Shown in pieces: positions 23,831 through 35,900 of a stretch of 64,000 bases of DNA. Made by a program: the position numbers and the translations under genes. This DNA is from Rosa chinensis. Its lineage: Eukaryota; Streptophyta; Magnoliopsida; Rosales; Rosaceae. Position 1 is the stretch's first letter. Every line of letters starts with the position of its first letter. The stretch covers positions 83,724,347-83,788,346 of the forward strand of contig NC_037089.1 in the NCBI RefSeq assembly GCF_002994745.2. The letters run 5' to 3'. Below the pieces are notes generated by a model, which worked only from the letters and a program-made list of their open reading frames with translations, ran no database searches and was not told where the DNA came from.

Positions 23831-26314
23831 TGACAGGACCCGCCCCGAATTACACCCTGAAATCCGAGGTGGCCCTGTGGGGCCCACCTTAGGGATAACT
23901 CTACCAAAAATTCGGCAGAGTCACCTCTAAAATGGACTACCCAAAAACCTGTAAAACACACTAAACACTTCAAGCAAACCAACCTTATACTCCTGGAGCC
24001 ACCCTGCTCCCAATTACCAACAACTCCACTTTCACAAAACACAAAACTCAAAATACTAATCCCAAGGTTATGCAGAGCAATACTACTATACACAGGGATA
24101 TAACAGATGAGTAAAGGATCAAGTGATCCTACACTGCGGAAATAGTGACAATTATGCCTCAAATGTCATGTACGCCCGACCTCCACTAATTCGCCTGCAA
24201 ACTGGGCATTAGAAACCGAAAAGCCCAGGGGAAAGTAGACGAAAAACGTTAGCGTGAGTGGACAAAAATAAACAATTTAAAGGAAAAAGGATTTCATACT
24301 TTCCCACAAGTTTACAATATAAAGTCTCGATGCATGCAACGTTTATAAAACGTATTTCTTTAAACTCAAAACTCGTGCAAACCATTCCAGCCCCGCTGGA
24401 TAAAATAAATCGGAATAGCCCCGCTAGTCAAATCATAATAAAATATGGGGAAGGACGTTCACCATACGAAAGAAGGGAGCCTTATTGGCTCGGGTCGGAG
24501 TGTCCCACACTCTTGAGCATCCCATGCTCTCCTCTACTCACCTACGAACACATAGTAAGTAGGGAGGAGTAATAATAGGCTAGCCAGTAATATAATATAT
24601 ATAGAACGACCCTGGGTATGGTGGTTAAAAACCGATAAATTCCAGTAAATCCTTTAGACTTCCCCATGTCCCACGCTGAATAAATAAATGAGTTGTCAAT
24701 GAGGCATTCCCAATGCCAAACCGAAAGTCGGTAAATAAATATGGAGACTTACTCCATCGAAATCCCATTTCAAAAATCCTTTAAAAATCTCAAATCGACG
24801 AATGAAAATATAATATGAAGTTCCGGAAATCACCTCGGAAAATAATTCGTCGAAAATCAACATCATTTATAAATTCGAATCCGAGCATAACAATTTCATA
24901 ACCAAAACTCACAACCAGTATAAAACTTAAATACTTCATGAGAATCATTATTTAAAATTAAATCCATGAGATAATTCGTAATTATCTTTTTATGCTCGGA
25001 AAATATGTAAATAAAATAAAACATGCTTTAATAAATTAATGCATGCATCACTTATTTAAAACAAACGTCCACTCACAGTACTATTGGCAACCACGCAAAC
25101 GAGTTCCTTCATCTAACCGTAGCTCGCGACATTGCCCTGTACACAATTATATTTCTGTAAACGGCAATCCGATAAAATAATTACGAACTTAAACGAAATC
25201 CGAAAATCCCTATCTCCAATACTTCTCAAATTCAACCCAAATCTCTTCCACAATTCCAATTCCTCAATTTACATATTCCATAATGAAAACGAGGGAAATC
25301 CGACGGTCGGATTTCCCATAATTCCACCACAAAACTCCAAACTTCGAAAATTCACAAACAATTCCAAACTCCTCCAAAATTCACCAAACTTCACATATAA
25401 GCTCTAAGATAATTATAGAATTTAACTAGCTAAAAATTGAAATTTATAAACTACCCTAGCCGCCGCTACCGCCGCCAACAGTGGCGGCGCCGCCGCCACC
25501 ATCTCCGATGGCCACCAAAATTTGGCAGTAGCACCTTCTCAACACACTGATTCAACTTCTCAACTACAACATTCCCAAATAACAATTAAAAACAGCCGAA
25601 ATCGATCAATGAACAAAAACCCAGAAATCCTCAAGAACCCTAGAATTTCAATTCGTCGATTCGGCATCTACACACTAAATCGTGATACAAGGCCATAGGG
25701 GAAATGATCAGTGATAAAAACCGAACCTTCGATGGTGAAATGGGGACCGGAGGTGGCCGGAATCGCCGGAAATCGATGAAACCTCCGTTCGGCTACAGTG
25801 ACCGTCCTCTTCTTCTCATTGCTGCACCTTCCACAGTTCATATTAGGCTACCAAACGAACCCAGAAATCAAGAGAATGAAGAGAGCTTTCCAACGACACC
25901 TTACACGTCAAAATCCGTCGCCGGATGGAGGAGATATCGCCGGAAGAAGGTGAAGAGGTCGGAGAGGAAGAGAGAATCGGGGAGAGAGAAGAGAGCTCTC
26001 GGTAAGTTTCCGAAAATGGAAACTTACCACAGTAACTCGGCTATTTATAGAAACTTACTATATAAACAGTAACTTTAGTATTTCGCTTATAACTTTTGCA
26101 TACGAACTCCGATTTTTACGTACCACATATGCACGCGCTCGGTTTAACGTCCTCTACAACTTCCATGCAGAACTTTTTCTCAAATTTTGACCCGAACAAA
26201 AAAGTCAACTTTTAGGGCCACTAAAAGTACTAAACTGAAAGTAAAAGTGAAAGTAAAGGTCGTTTACCGTCCAAATGACTAGTAAACACGTGGATTTAGG
26301 TTCGGGATGTTACA
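23831..26314 (-). repeat. 5' LTR of the LARD-like element
   Basis: 2484 bp, one base longer than the other LTR (AATGAAAACGAGG here against AATGAAACGAGG at about 18690). Confidence 0.93.
26042..26049 (-). promoter_or_regulatory. LTR TATA box
   Basis: TATAAATA on the minus strand, about 265 bp inside the 5' LTR. It would start the element RNA near 26015, leaving an R-U5 part of more than 2 kb. The same word lies at 19449-19456 in the other LTR. Confidence 0.6.
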
Positions 26315-26346
26315 AAAACTTTATGATAAATTGTCTATATATTCAC

Positions 26347-27177
26347 TTGAGACTTATGGCTCGAGTCTGCACAATTAGAACTCCAAGTTCTAAGGTGAAG
26401 TGAACTTCTTGTACACTTATAAGATAACAATAGGAAAGTTTTAGGTAAGCATAAGAAAAAAAAAGTATCAATTGACATACGAAAATTCACTCAAAACTTC
26501 TGGTTCGAATTTTTTACTATTAGAACTACAGGTTCTAAGATTTCGTATGTTCAACTTCAAGTTCAAATAAATTTGATGCTCGAAACTTCAGGCTCGAGGT
26601 AATTAAAGTGAAGTTTTGATTTCACTTTTTAACTAATTTTTATTTTGTACTCGAAGCTTCAGGTTCGAGTTTTTACTGTTAGAACTTCGGGTTCTACCAT
26701 GTGGTACTTTGAACTTCTGGTTCAAAAAAATTGTACACTTCAAATTTGGAGGTTCGAGATTTCAGACTGCTGGTCCGTATAAAAAAATTACTTTAATGAA
26801 AGAAAATAAATTAATAGAATGCGAGCAAATAAATAAAATAATAATGGAAACTTCTGGTTCCATTAATGAAGAGAATACACAGAACTTCTAGTCTGGTTCA
26901 TGATAATCTTCTATCTCTCTTAAAATTGCATAAGAACGTAATATTGTCTTCTAGACAAATTTTCTTTAAAAAAATGTATAGTCAAGAGGCTTCTGGCATT
27001 GACTTAGTGTCCATCCTCGAACTACAACTTTTGGAGGTGATTTGAACCCTTTTATTGAAAAAAAATTAGAGGAACTTCAGGCCCTCTTATAATTGGGGAT
27101 TAAGATGAGTTTATATAACATCGGTGATCTTCTGAGCCTTGTTAATTGCATAAGTTGTGGAGAGCTTCATGTCACAA
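26347..27177. repeat. Array of short stem-loops, right part
   Basis: This continues the array at 15736-17090. Units include 26375-26393 TTAGAAC/GTTCTAA; 26520-26538 TTAGAAC/GTTCTAA; 26579-26598 CTCGA/TCGAG; 26649-26670 ACTCGAA/TTCGAGT; 26680-26696 TAGAAC/GTTCTA; 26708-26726 TTTGAAC/GTTCAAA; 26843-26864 AATGGAA/TTCCATT; 26944-26958 TTGTC/GACAA; 26980-27004 AGTCAA/TTGACT; 27068-27087 AGAGG/CCTCT; 27155-27177 TTGTG/CACAA. Most loops contain ACTTCNGG or TTCNG. A longer pair, CATACGAAA at about 26477 and TTTCGTATG at 26541-26549, encloses one unit. Weaker copies run on to about 27400. Confidence 0.78.
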
Positions 27178-27480
27178 TTTTTCAACTTACATTTCATAAC
27201 CCTTGAGGAACTTCAGGCCCCCATATGACTAGGAATCACAACATGTGGGTTTGATTATAGTTTAACTCTAAGGAACTTCTGGCCCTCGTTAATTGTATCG
27301 GCTCTAAGAAAATTCATGTCGCAATTTCGAGTATATAACCCTTGAGAAACTCTAGGCCCTCATATAATCGGATCAAGAAACTTCTAGTCTCGATCGATTT
27401 GGTCCACAACTAGACATCTATATCAACTTCTCAAACAAATGAATCGAAATCCAAATAATAGATCAATAAAAATATACCTG

Positions 27481-27765
27481 GATTTCAAAAGAATTACACG
27501 TGGTAATTGAGATACCCAATTTATGCTTGCGATAAGCATACATTTGCTACTGTGCATATCTCAATTTTTCTTCACCTGTATATGCAAAATATATGTATAT
27601 ATACGAGTTTGATAATGAGCAATCAGGAATGGGTGTAATTAAACAACCTAGAATAGAAGATAATGTTTAATCATAATAATGATGTTCTGGGACTACTAAC
27701 AGTGCTATAAGGCCAATGATTATACAATGAATGATACAAATCCACTTGTTGCAAATCAAATTCAA
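27481..27765. other. No recognised feature
   Basis: AT-rich DNA between the stem-loop array and a possible LTR. Confidence 0.3.
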
Positions 27766-29752
27766 GAAACCATCACTGATATGCCCAAAATAGGCCCTCA
27801 ACTTCACCCTGCAAAATGTAGTCGTTAGCAATATAGAGTAAGCAAGGATCGTTCGATGCCAGAGATTGAGGGTAACTATATTAATCACACAAAAGAAAAC
27901 AAACTAATTTAAACTAACTAAAGCACAAAACAAATAACAAAACTAAGAGAAAGAAAAACGTCAAAGAGGAAAAAGAAAAGATGGCAGGACAAGATGGGGA
28001 TAGAAGGGTGCGTTGCAATCCTAAGTTGAAACAGATTTGGGGTTTTTTAATTTCTACGAAAATAAAAGGGAATAAGAAAGCAAAAACGATTTTAGAGTTT
28101 GAAAAACAATATGGAGAAGACGTTAGAGACTCAAAAATCCACCACCAATTACTTTCGAACAATGTTGAGTTAAGCTAGTTTCAATTACTAAGGTGTAAAC
28201 AAAAACCAACCAAGAAACAAGTCAGAGCAGATCATGTCCCTTATTAATGTTTCCCTAATTACTTAGTATATGTGAACGCACAATAGCTAAACCTATCAAA
28301 CATGCAATCAAGGTATAGAATGATATCCTATCAACAACACATATAGTGTCAACACATTTGAAGCATTAAGACCTCATGGAAGAGATTGGTTATAGAGTTG
28401 CAGTCTAGTGTGGAACGCCTACCTAGCATGCTCTTCTAGTTGTTTAAAACATCAGCTTTTGTCCAAAGCCTTGCATACTTGTGGATTAGAAAACAAGACG
28501 ATTAGGTGAATTATTTTCTAAACCTTGCTCTAATTACATGCATAAATCCTATGTTGGCCACCATATAACAAACACATGCAAAAGTTTTCAATCAATCAGA
28601 ATTAAACAACCAATTCACACCAAAGATCAAGAATCTAAATTTAAACAAAATAATTGTTCTACATAGTTGGGGCTTCAAACCTCGCCACTAACAAAAAGTA
28701 ACTAGCCACACATTGTTTGAAAGCTAAAATAAAACAAATAGAGAAAAAGAAGAAAAAGATGGTGGCGGATGAATAAGAAAGAGAGATAGAAGAGAAGGTG
28801 AAAGGCGTGGTCCTCTTAAACGTGTGCAGAAGCTCAATATATATAGGAGAAGAGCAGCCCTAGTTTCCTTCTTCAACAATGCTTTGAAAACCTTCCCTAG
28901 TTGCTTGAGGATTCCTTTAATTGGTGCTCAATTAAATGATTTTCAAACCATGGTAATCTTGCCATAATCTTGTGGAATTATTCTAGGACTGGAATTATTC
29001 TAGGACTCTCCTTGATATTTTCAGCATCAAAAACCTTTCAAAAATGCCCTAGAAATCCTTCCAAAGAAGAGTCTAGGCCAAAATGCCCTGTTTTGACTAA
29101 GATTCAATTTCTGTCTCTGAAGCTTCCTTCTTAGACAAGAAACGCCTTTCTCTCGCCACTTTTCTGGATGGTTCTTGACTCCTACATGTTCTATGACATC
29201 ATATCTTCTATATTGATCAACAATCTTATGGAAAAACTTCAATTAAGTAGCCGGAAAAGATCTCCTAAAAAGCTTCGTGAAAAACTGTCAGTTTCTGCCT
29301 TATTGGGAAGCTTGTTTTGACTTTGATTTTCTGCTGCCTCGTTGACACTTCTGACCAGTTCTTTAGCTCTAGTTGAAGTATAACATCATGTCTTCAAGGA
29401 TCGCAGGCCTTTATGTAAAGGTGCAGCGAGGAGAATGCAAGAATTGCTCCTCACCATTCCCAGAAAGCTGATTTTGAAACTGCAGTTTTCTGCTTTGCAA
29501 CAACTGTTTTGCACAATGATTTCCATGGACTTCCCTTGTAATTTCCAGCCAAAAGGTTGATCAAACTTGGTCCTTTGCATCAGTACTTCATGATCCATGG
29601 CTTTGTTGCTCCTTTTCAGCTCATATTTCTCTTTAATCACTCCACGAACTACCTAAAAAGAAAACAAAATTAAAACTGACTTTTTAAAGGAAATAGCTAA
29701 GAAAAGTGTAAACTATTGCACATTATATTTGTCGCATTTTATGCTCCTATCA
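27766..29752 (-). mobile_element. Possible old solo LTR (about 2 kb)
   Basis: On the minus strand it begins TGATAGGAGCATAAAATGCG. Near 27800-27870 it carries GAACGATCCTTGCTTACTC followed by GCTAACGACTACATTTTGC, which resembles the LTR end of Athila/Tat-type Ty3 elements. No second LTR or interior is seen. The left boundary is uncertain, and no duplication was found. Confidence 0.35.
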
Positions 29753-30480
29753 ATCACCCAGTAGCTTTTGTTGTAAATGCATAGGCATACCAAAAAATAA
29801 GATAATTAGCAAGTCGTGCCGCACAAAGGGAAAAAAACCAGGTGGTATTAAGTCGAATAAAAAGCTATAATTAGAAATCATAGGTTTAGCAAAATCGTGC
29901 AGTATATGAATTCAAAGTACATAACTAATGAGTATTTACGTGGACATCCACATAGATAATAATATTTACAACAAAAGGAGGAAAAATAGCCAGGCAAAAT
30001 CGACCTATAGAAGAAACTATTTCAGCATTTTTACCAAACAAACTGCATAGAAGAAACTGTTTCAGCGTTTTTACCAAACAAACTACATATAAGCACATCT
30101 ACATACAGTTTTGCAAATGTACATAAACACATAGAGATAGTATCTACATGAAAAAAATCTTAGAATATTTTAAATGCTAAATTGCTGACCTTTTGGCAAT
30201 GAATTAGTTATGTGTTTCTAAAAGCGGTAAAAGTCCGTTTACTTTTACTTCCGTCACAAGCTATGAAAATGGTATGTATTTGGTTGTCACCCATTCATGA
30301 TCTCAGTTAACCTTTGCTTTTCCGTCCATCGTTTTATTTTTCCTATTTTGCCACCAAAAAGTGAAAGTTCCACTCTAATTTGTTGTTTAGGGTCACTACT
30401 GAAGCCAACTTCGACCGCTTCTCTTTCATTCGGTAGCAGTTAGTAACCTAGTACCCATCAAAATCAAAGCATAAGGTCCT
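29753..30480. other. Intergenic
   Basis: AT-rich with a local direct repeat of about 45 bp (AGAAGAAACT.TTTCAGC.TTTTTACC at 30006 and 30049). No coding signal. The right part may be the promoter of the gene pieces that follow; a (CT)n run lies at 30480-30500. Confidence 0.4.
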
Positions 30481-30930
30481 CTCTCTCTCTCTCTCTCATT
30501 CCCAATTCCAATCCCTCGTTTCATTTCCACAAAATAAACTTCCTGTTTTAGAGCTCAGTTGCTATAAAGCTTATTGTCTATCGTATGGGTTACTGCCAAT
30601 CTAATGTTTATTTGTTGGGGTTTGTATGATTGTATCATATTCTATTTTGTTTTTTTTTTGTGCGACTCATTGCATTCTAGTAGCTCCCTTTCATGTTCAT
30701 CTTTATGCATGCTTCATTATTTTTCTATCTTGAGCTGGGATTTGTGTTTGTGCCAGATGGGTTCTATAATGCACCATAATTTAAAGCTTCCTTTCTTATT
30801 TTGGTTTGGGTTTCGTTAAAATTTTGAGATCTTCGTGCACCCTCTACTCCTGGCCTTCTGTTTTTCAGCCTTTGACTGGCCTTTTTAGTAGTTCTCTTTT
30901 TACTTACACTTGTTGACCTTCTGTATTCAG

Positions 30931-31881
30931 TTGTTGGCTCACCATGAGCTATTCAATCTCATGGATATATGTAGTGATGATGAAACTGGTGAGCCAAACT
31001 CAGTGTCCCCAGCGCTAACTTCTCAGCAATTTCGAAAAGCTATCTGGAAACTACAAATAGCACAGGAAAAAGGGTCCAGAAATGAGGGTAAAGCTCTTAT
31101 CACTTATTTTCTTTGCTTGCTCTGAGCTTACCTTGATTGTGTCCCTGGTTTTCGTGGCATTCGATGTAGTGCTATCCCCATATGATTAAGAAGTTCTACT
31201 TACTTGATGTGTTTGTGTCATTTAACTACAATTGGGAACTTGAAATCTGTTTGACTAGCTGGATTATGAAGTATCACATGTATGAGATCAAATTCAATTA
31301 TGACTTGGGGTATCACTTTATCATGGTCAACATCCACCAGTCAAATTTGTTACTGATAAAGAGCAATTAGCTGAGATGAAAAATTGAGAACCAAAACATG
31401 ATGCAGCGTGTGAAATGGGGGCCAAGAGGATGGTGGGATTGTTTGGGGGATTTATGTCAGGGACAGTGCTGTTGGGGAGAAGCTGAGCAAGAGGCCTCGA
31501 GTTATGATGATCAATTGACAGAAGCCTTTGCGGAGATGAGCGACTACTCAAGTGCTCCTAGCGCACCTCAGAGGCTCAGATACCAATTGTAATATGGTAT
31601 AGAACCTATTCTTTCACGTTCTGTTTCCTTCTTGATGATAAGAGATCGTAGTAGGAAATGAGTAACATCTTTCAGAGTTTAATTCCTATGTTAACTGATC
31701 CTAGTAGTTTCCTTAGCCTTTTTTTTATTTTTTTTTGGCAGATTGAGTTTGAGTCAAGAGTTTTATATGGGGGAGTTTGATATTGATCAGAACCCGCCTA
31801 TTCCTCTGCGGGATGTGCTTGGGAAGGTGGAGCCTTTCTTGATGGCATATGAGGGTATTCAGATTCAAGATGAGTGGGGAG
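30931..31881 (+). pseudogene. Exons of an unidentified gene
   Basis: Two stretches look like real exons. Exon A (30931-31087) follows the acceptor CTTCTGTATTCAG, reads LLAHHELFNLMDICSDDETG and onward, and ends at a GTAAAG donor. Exon B (31742-31881) follows a T-rich tract with GGCAG, contains NPPIPLRDVLGKVEPFLMAY and ends at GTATAG. Between them at about 31330-31590 is another partly open stretch with several frames. I do not recognise the protein. No downstream exons were found before the Copia element at 32386, so it may be truncated or the gene may continue beyond that insertion. Confidence 0.4.
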
Positions 31882-32385
31882 GTATAGTTTTGCTTGCTCT
31901 TGCGTTATTTTTGTCATCTGATTTGGCTGATGTGTGATGTAATTCTCTGTCTCCATCTTTATGTCACACTAATATGTTACCATAGGAGTTTCCTAGTAGT
32001 TGATTTTGTAAAGCCATAAGAGTTTGTAGTAGTTAATCATTACATGAGGAATTTAGATGTTTCGGAGCTGATCAAAAAGTTGTATCTTGATTTTCTAATA
32101 CAACTTTTTCTATGGCACTTACTTCCTCTTTGTTGATATGCCCATATGCCATATAGTTTATTTAGTCTCAAAATTTAATGAAGAGCTACTCAGAATGGAA
32201 ACATACACGTGTTTATGTATGTTTGTATAGGAGCTCTTAGAATATGTACATGTATATGTTTCGCAGCGGTCAGCATCTGTCTTTAACTATGATCTCTCAT
32301 CTGTCTATAATGCAATGCTGAGTATTCTGGAATAATGAGATCGAGTACCATGTTTTTTTTTTGAATGGAGGATTTATGTCTTTCC
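31882..32385. other. No recognised feature
   Basis: AT-rich DNA up to the target site TTTCC (32381-32385) of Copia element 1. Confidence 0.35.
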
Positions 32386-32602
32386 TGTTTCAGAGAAACT
32401 GAAGAGTGAATTGGTGAGTCTTCTTCTCATATTGAGGGGGTTTATATAGGGTTACAAAGTAGTGTAAATTTGCCCTACATACATTAGTATATTTGCTACA
32501 CAATTTCTCTACCTCTCAATGTGCAATCCATACAAACCACACATTCTCCACTTCTTAAGTGCATACTCCATGATATAGACATTTTACCTATTTACTACAA
32601 CA
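32386..32602 (-). repeat. 3' LTR of Copia element 1
   Basis: 217 bp, TGTTGTAG...CTGAAACA on the minus strand, identical by eye to 39380-39596. Confidence 0.95.
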
Positions 32603-32651
32603 CTCCCCCTTGGATATATCATGTCAGTAGTATTGTCTTGGAGGTGCGCTT

Positions 32652-32880
32652 CTAATTTGCCTCGTTAAAAACCTTGCCAAGTAATAAAACCCTGTGGGAA
32701 AAACAACCTTGGTCGAAGGAGAAAAAGAGCACAACGCGCGTTGAGTGTGGAGTTTGTTTCTGGATAACATGGTGCTTCTCTTGTTGCCTCATTAAAAACC
32801 TTGCCGAGTAACAAAAACCCAGTGGGATAAAAATAACCTCGGTCGAAAGGGAAAAAGAGCACAACACACCCTTCACGCTT
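32652..32880 (-). repeat. Conserved 3' block of Copia, duplicated in element 1
   Basis: Two tandem copies (about 32652-32740 and 32784-32870) of a block lying between pol and the purine tract. The sense strand reads GTGCTCTTTTTCTCCTTCGA, then CCAAGG, CCCACAGGG, CTTGGCAAGG and TTTTTAACGAGGCAA. Elements 2 and 3 hold one copy each (about 42615-42705 and 58790-58865). It is non-coding in all three and strongly conserved, which suggests a function as RNA or DNA. Confidence 0.7.
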
Positions 32881-32940
32881 TTGAGACGAACATGTAGACA
32901 TCTCCCCCCTGATGTCTGTGCCTCCCCCTGATGACAACGA

Positions 32941-35900
32941 TCATGGGAGTTCAGATAATTTCCGCAAGCCAATTCTTGCCACATGTTTCTCGAACGTGGA
33001 TTTGGGCAATGACTTAGTGAACAAGTCTGCCACATTGTCCTCAGATCGAACCTGGTTCACCTTGATCTTGAGGAGCTTCTGTTGTTGCTGATTGTAGAAG
33101 AATTTGGGCGATATGTGCTTGGTGTTGTCGCCTTTGATGTAACCTTGCTTCATTTGTTCAATGCAAGCAGCATTATCTTCATAAATGCTCGTTGGCTCAT
33201 CTGTGGTAGACTTCAAACCACAATTGCTTCGAACATGCGTAACTATGGATCGAAGCCATATACATTCACGAACTGCTTCGTGAAGAGCAATAATCTCTGC
33301 ATGATTTGAAGAGGTAGCGACTAGGGTCTGCTTTGTAGACCTCCAAGATATCGCGGTTTTTCCCATGGTGAAAACATAACCAGTTTGGGAGCGACCTTTG
33401 TGTGGGTCAGAGAGGTACCCAGCATCAGCAAAACCTTCCAAAACACTTATATCGTTTTGGGATGGGGAGAGGGAACGCAATCCACCATGTGTGGCGTTCC
33501 TGACACTTGATGGGTCCGAATCCATCTTCTTTCTGTAGGGATAGAACAAGCCCATATCGATCGTACTACTTAGGTATCGAAAGATATCTTTAACACCAGT
33601 CCAATGGCGTCGTGTTGGCGCAGAGCTATATCTAGCTAGCAAGTTCACAGCGAATGAGATGTCTGGTCTCGTGCATTGTGCTAAGTACAATAATGCACCT
33701 ATTGCACTTAGGTAGGGCACTTCTGCCTCTAGCACTTCTTCATCGTCATCTTTTGGACGAAATGGATCCTTCTTTGGATCAAGACTACGGACGACCATTG
33801 GGGTGCTTGAAGGCTTAATTTTGTCAGTGTTGAAACGCCTAAGCATCTTTTGGGTATAAGCTGATTGATGAATCAGGATACCATCTCTACGGTGCTCAAG
33901 TTCTAAACCGAGGCAAAACCGTGTTTTCCCAAGATCTTTCATCTCAAACTCGGATTTCAAGTGTTCAGCGGTTTCCCTTAACTCTTTAAGGGTGCCAATT
34001 ATGTTCATGTCATCGACATAAACCGCTACTATTGAAAATCCGGAACTTGTCCTTTTTATGAACACACATGGGCATAGTTCGTTATTGACATATCCCTTAC
34101 CAATCAAGTAGTCACTTAGACGGTTATACCACATCCGTCCGGATTGTTTTAATCCATATAGTGAGCGTTTCAATCTAATTGCAAACGCGCTCCGTGGATT
34201 AGAGCCACTTGATTTGGGTAGTTGAATTCCATCTGGAATATTCATGTATATCTCCGTATCTAGATCCCCATATAGATATGCAGTAACCACATCCATAAGC
34301 TGCATGTTCAGTTTTTCGGAAACTACCAAACTGACAAGGTAGCGGAACGTAATAACGTCCATTACGGGAGAGTAGGTCTCCTCGTAGTCGATTCCAGGGC
34401 GTTGTGAGAAGCCTTGCGCCACGAGACGAGCTTTGTATCTTACAATCTCGTTTTTCTCATTACGCTTTCTAACGAATACCCATTTGTGACCAACTGGTTT
34501 GGTGTTGGGTGGTATTGGTACAATTTTGCCAAATACCTTTCTTTTCGTTAGAGAATCAAGTTCTGCCTGGATCGCATCTTTCCATTTTGGCCAATCAGCT
34601 CTACGTTGACATTCATCAACGGAGCGTGGTTCGATGTCATCGGTCTCAATAATCTCACGCGCCACTGAATACGCGAATACATCATCAATGATGATGGAGT
34701 TTCTTTCCCACGTCCCATGTACACTAGTGTAATTTACAGAGATCTCTATGTTCTCATGGATAGGTTCTGACACTGAGGCGTCCCCCAATGATGTCTCTTG
34801 GACATAACCATAATCCGGAACATTCTCATGGGACGGATTTTGAGTATCGATGATCAAAGGATTTATTTGTGCCTCATTCGCTCTTTTTCTAGGGCGAGTA
34901 TCCTTCGAACCAATCGGTCTACCGCGCTTCCTTGCGGGACCTGCAGCCATAGATGCCACATTATTGCCATGTTGAGCAATGGTGCCATCTCCTGGCGTTA
35001 TAGGAGTGGCGTTATGTCCATTATTCGGGACATCAATCCTTGCAGGCACGTTTGCAGCAGGTATGTGTGATCTCGTCACTTTAGCAACATCAGAAAACGC
35101 ATCAGGCAGAGTGTCTGCCACGTTCTGGAGCTCGATTATTCTTCGCACTTCAAGTTCGGACTGTGCGGTATGGGGATCGAGATGAGACATAGTGGGGACA
35201 GACCACGACAATTCCTGTCGTTCCTGTTGAACATTTGTGTTCTTATCTCCCCCTAATGATGGGAAGACTGTCTCATCAAAGTGACAATCCGCAAATCTAG
35301 CGGTAAAGAGATCGCCTGTCAAGGGTTCAAGGTAGCGGACGATAGTTGGAGATTCATATCCAACATAAATGCTCATTCGTCGTTGTGGACCCATCTTAGT
35401 ACGCTGTGGCGGCGTAATAGGCACATAAATAGTACACCCAAAAATGCGTAAGTGCGAGATATTAGGCTCGTACCCAGTCACTAGCTGTAACGCAGAGTAA
35501 GATTGGGTTGCAGTGGGTCGTAGACGAATTAGCGTCGCTGCATGTAATATTGCATATCCCCAAGCAGAAACAGGAAGATTAGTGTGCATTACTAATGTCC
35601 GTGCTATCATTTGTAGTCTTTTGATAGCAGCTTCTGCGAGACCATTTTGGGTATGAACATGGGGAACTGGATGTTCTACATCAATCCCCAGTGACATGCA
35701 ATAGTCATCGAATGTTTTCGATGTAAACTCCCCAGCATTATCAAGTCGAATTGACTTAATTGGATGGTCAGGGTAGTGAGCCCGTAGACGGATAATCTGG
35801 GCGAGGAGTTTAGCATAAGCAGCATTTCGAGTGGACAACAGCGCGACATGTGACCAGCGTGTCGACGCATCAACCAATACCATAAAGTATTTGAAAGGTC

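Larger units (their letters stand above)
17239..26314 (-). mobile_element. Large non-autonomous LTR element without gag-pol (LARD-like)
   Basis: LTRs of 2483 and 2484 bp (17239-19721 and 23831-26314) flank a 4.1-kb interior. A perfect duplication, AAAAC, lies at 17234-17238 and 26315-26319. On the minus strand the 5' LTR (right) begins TGTAACATCCCGAACC and ends GGTCCTGTCA; three bases inside is TGGTATCAGAGC (23816-23827), the initiator-Met primer site. The purine tract AAGGAGGGGAGA (19723-19734) precedes the 3' LTR, after TTCGAGGACGAAATTG, a word usual at the end of Ty3-type pol. Apart from that tag the interior shows no gag, protease, reverse transcriptase or integrase. The only LTR difference I found is one inserted A near 25287. 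It is a very recent insertion that used enzymes in trans. Confidence 0.92.
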
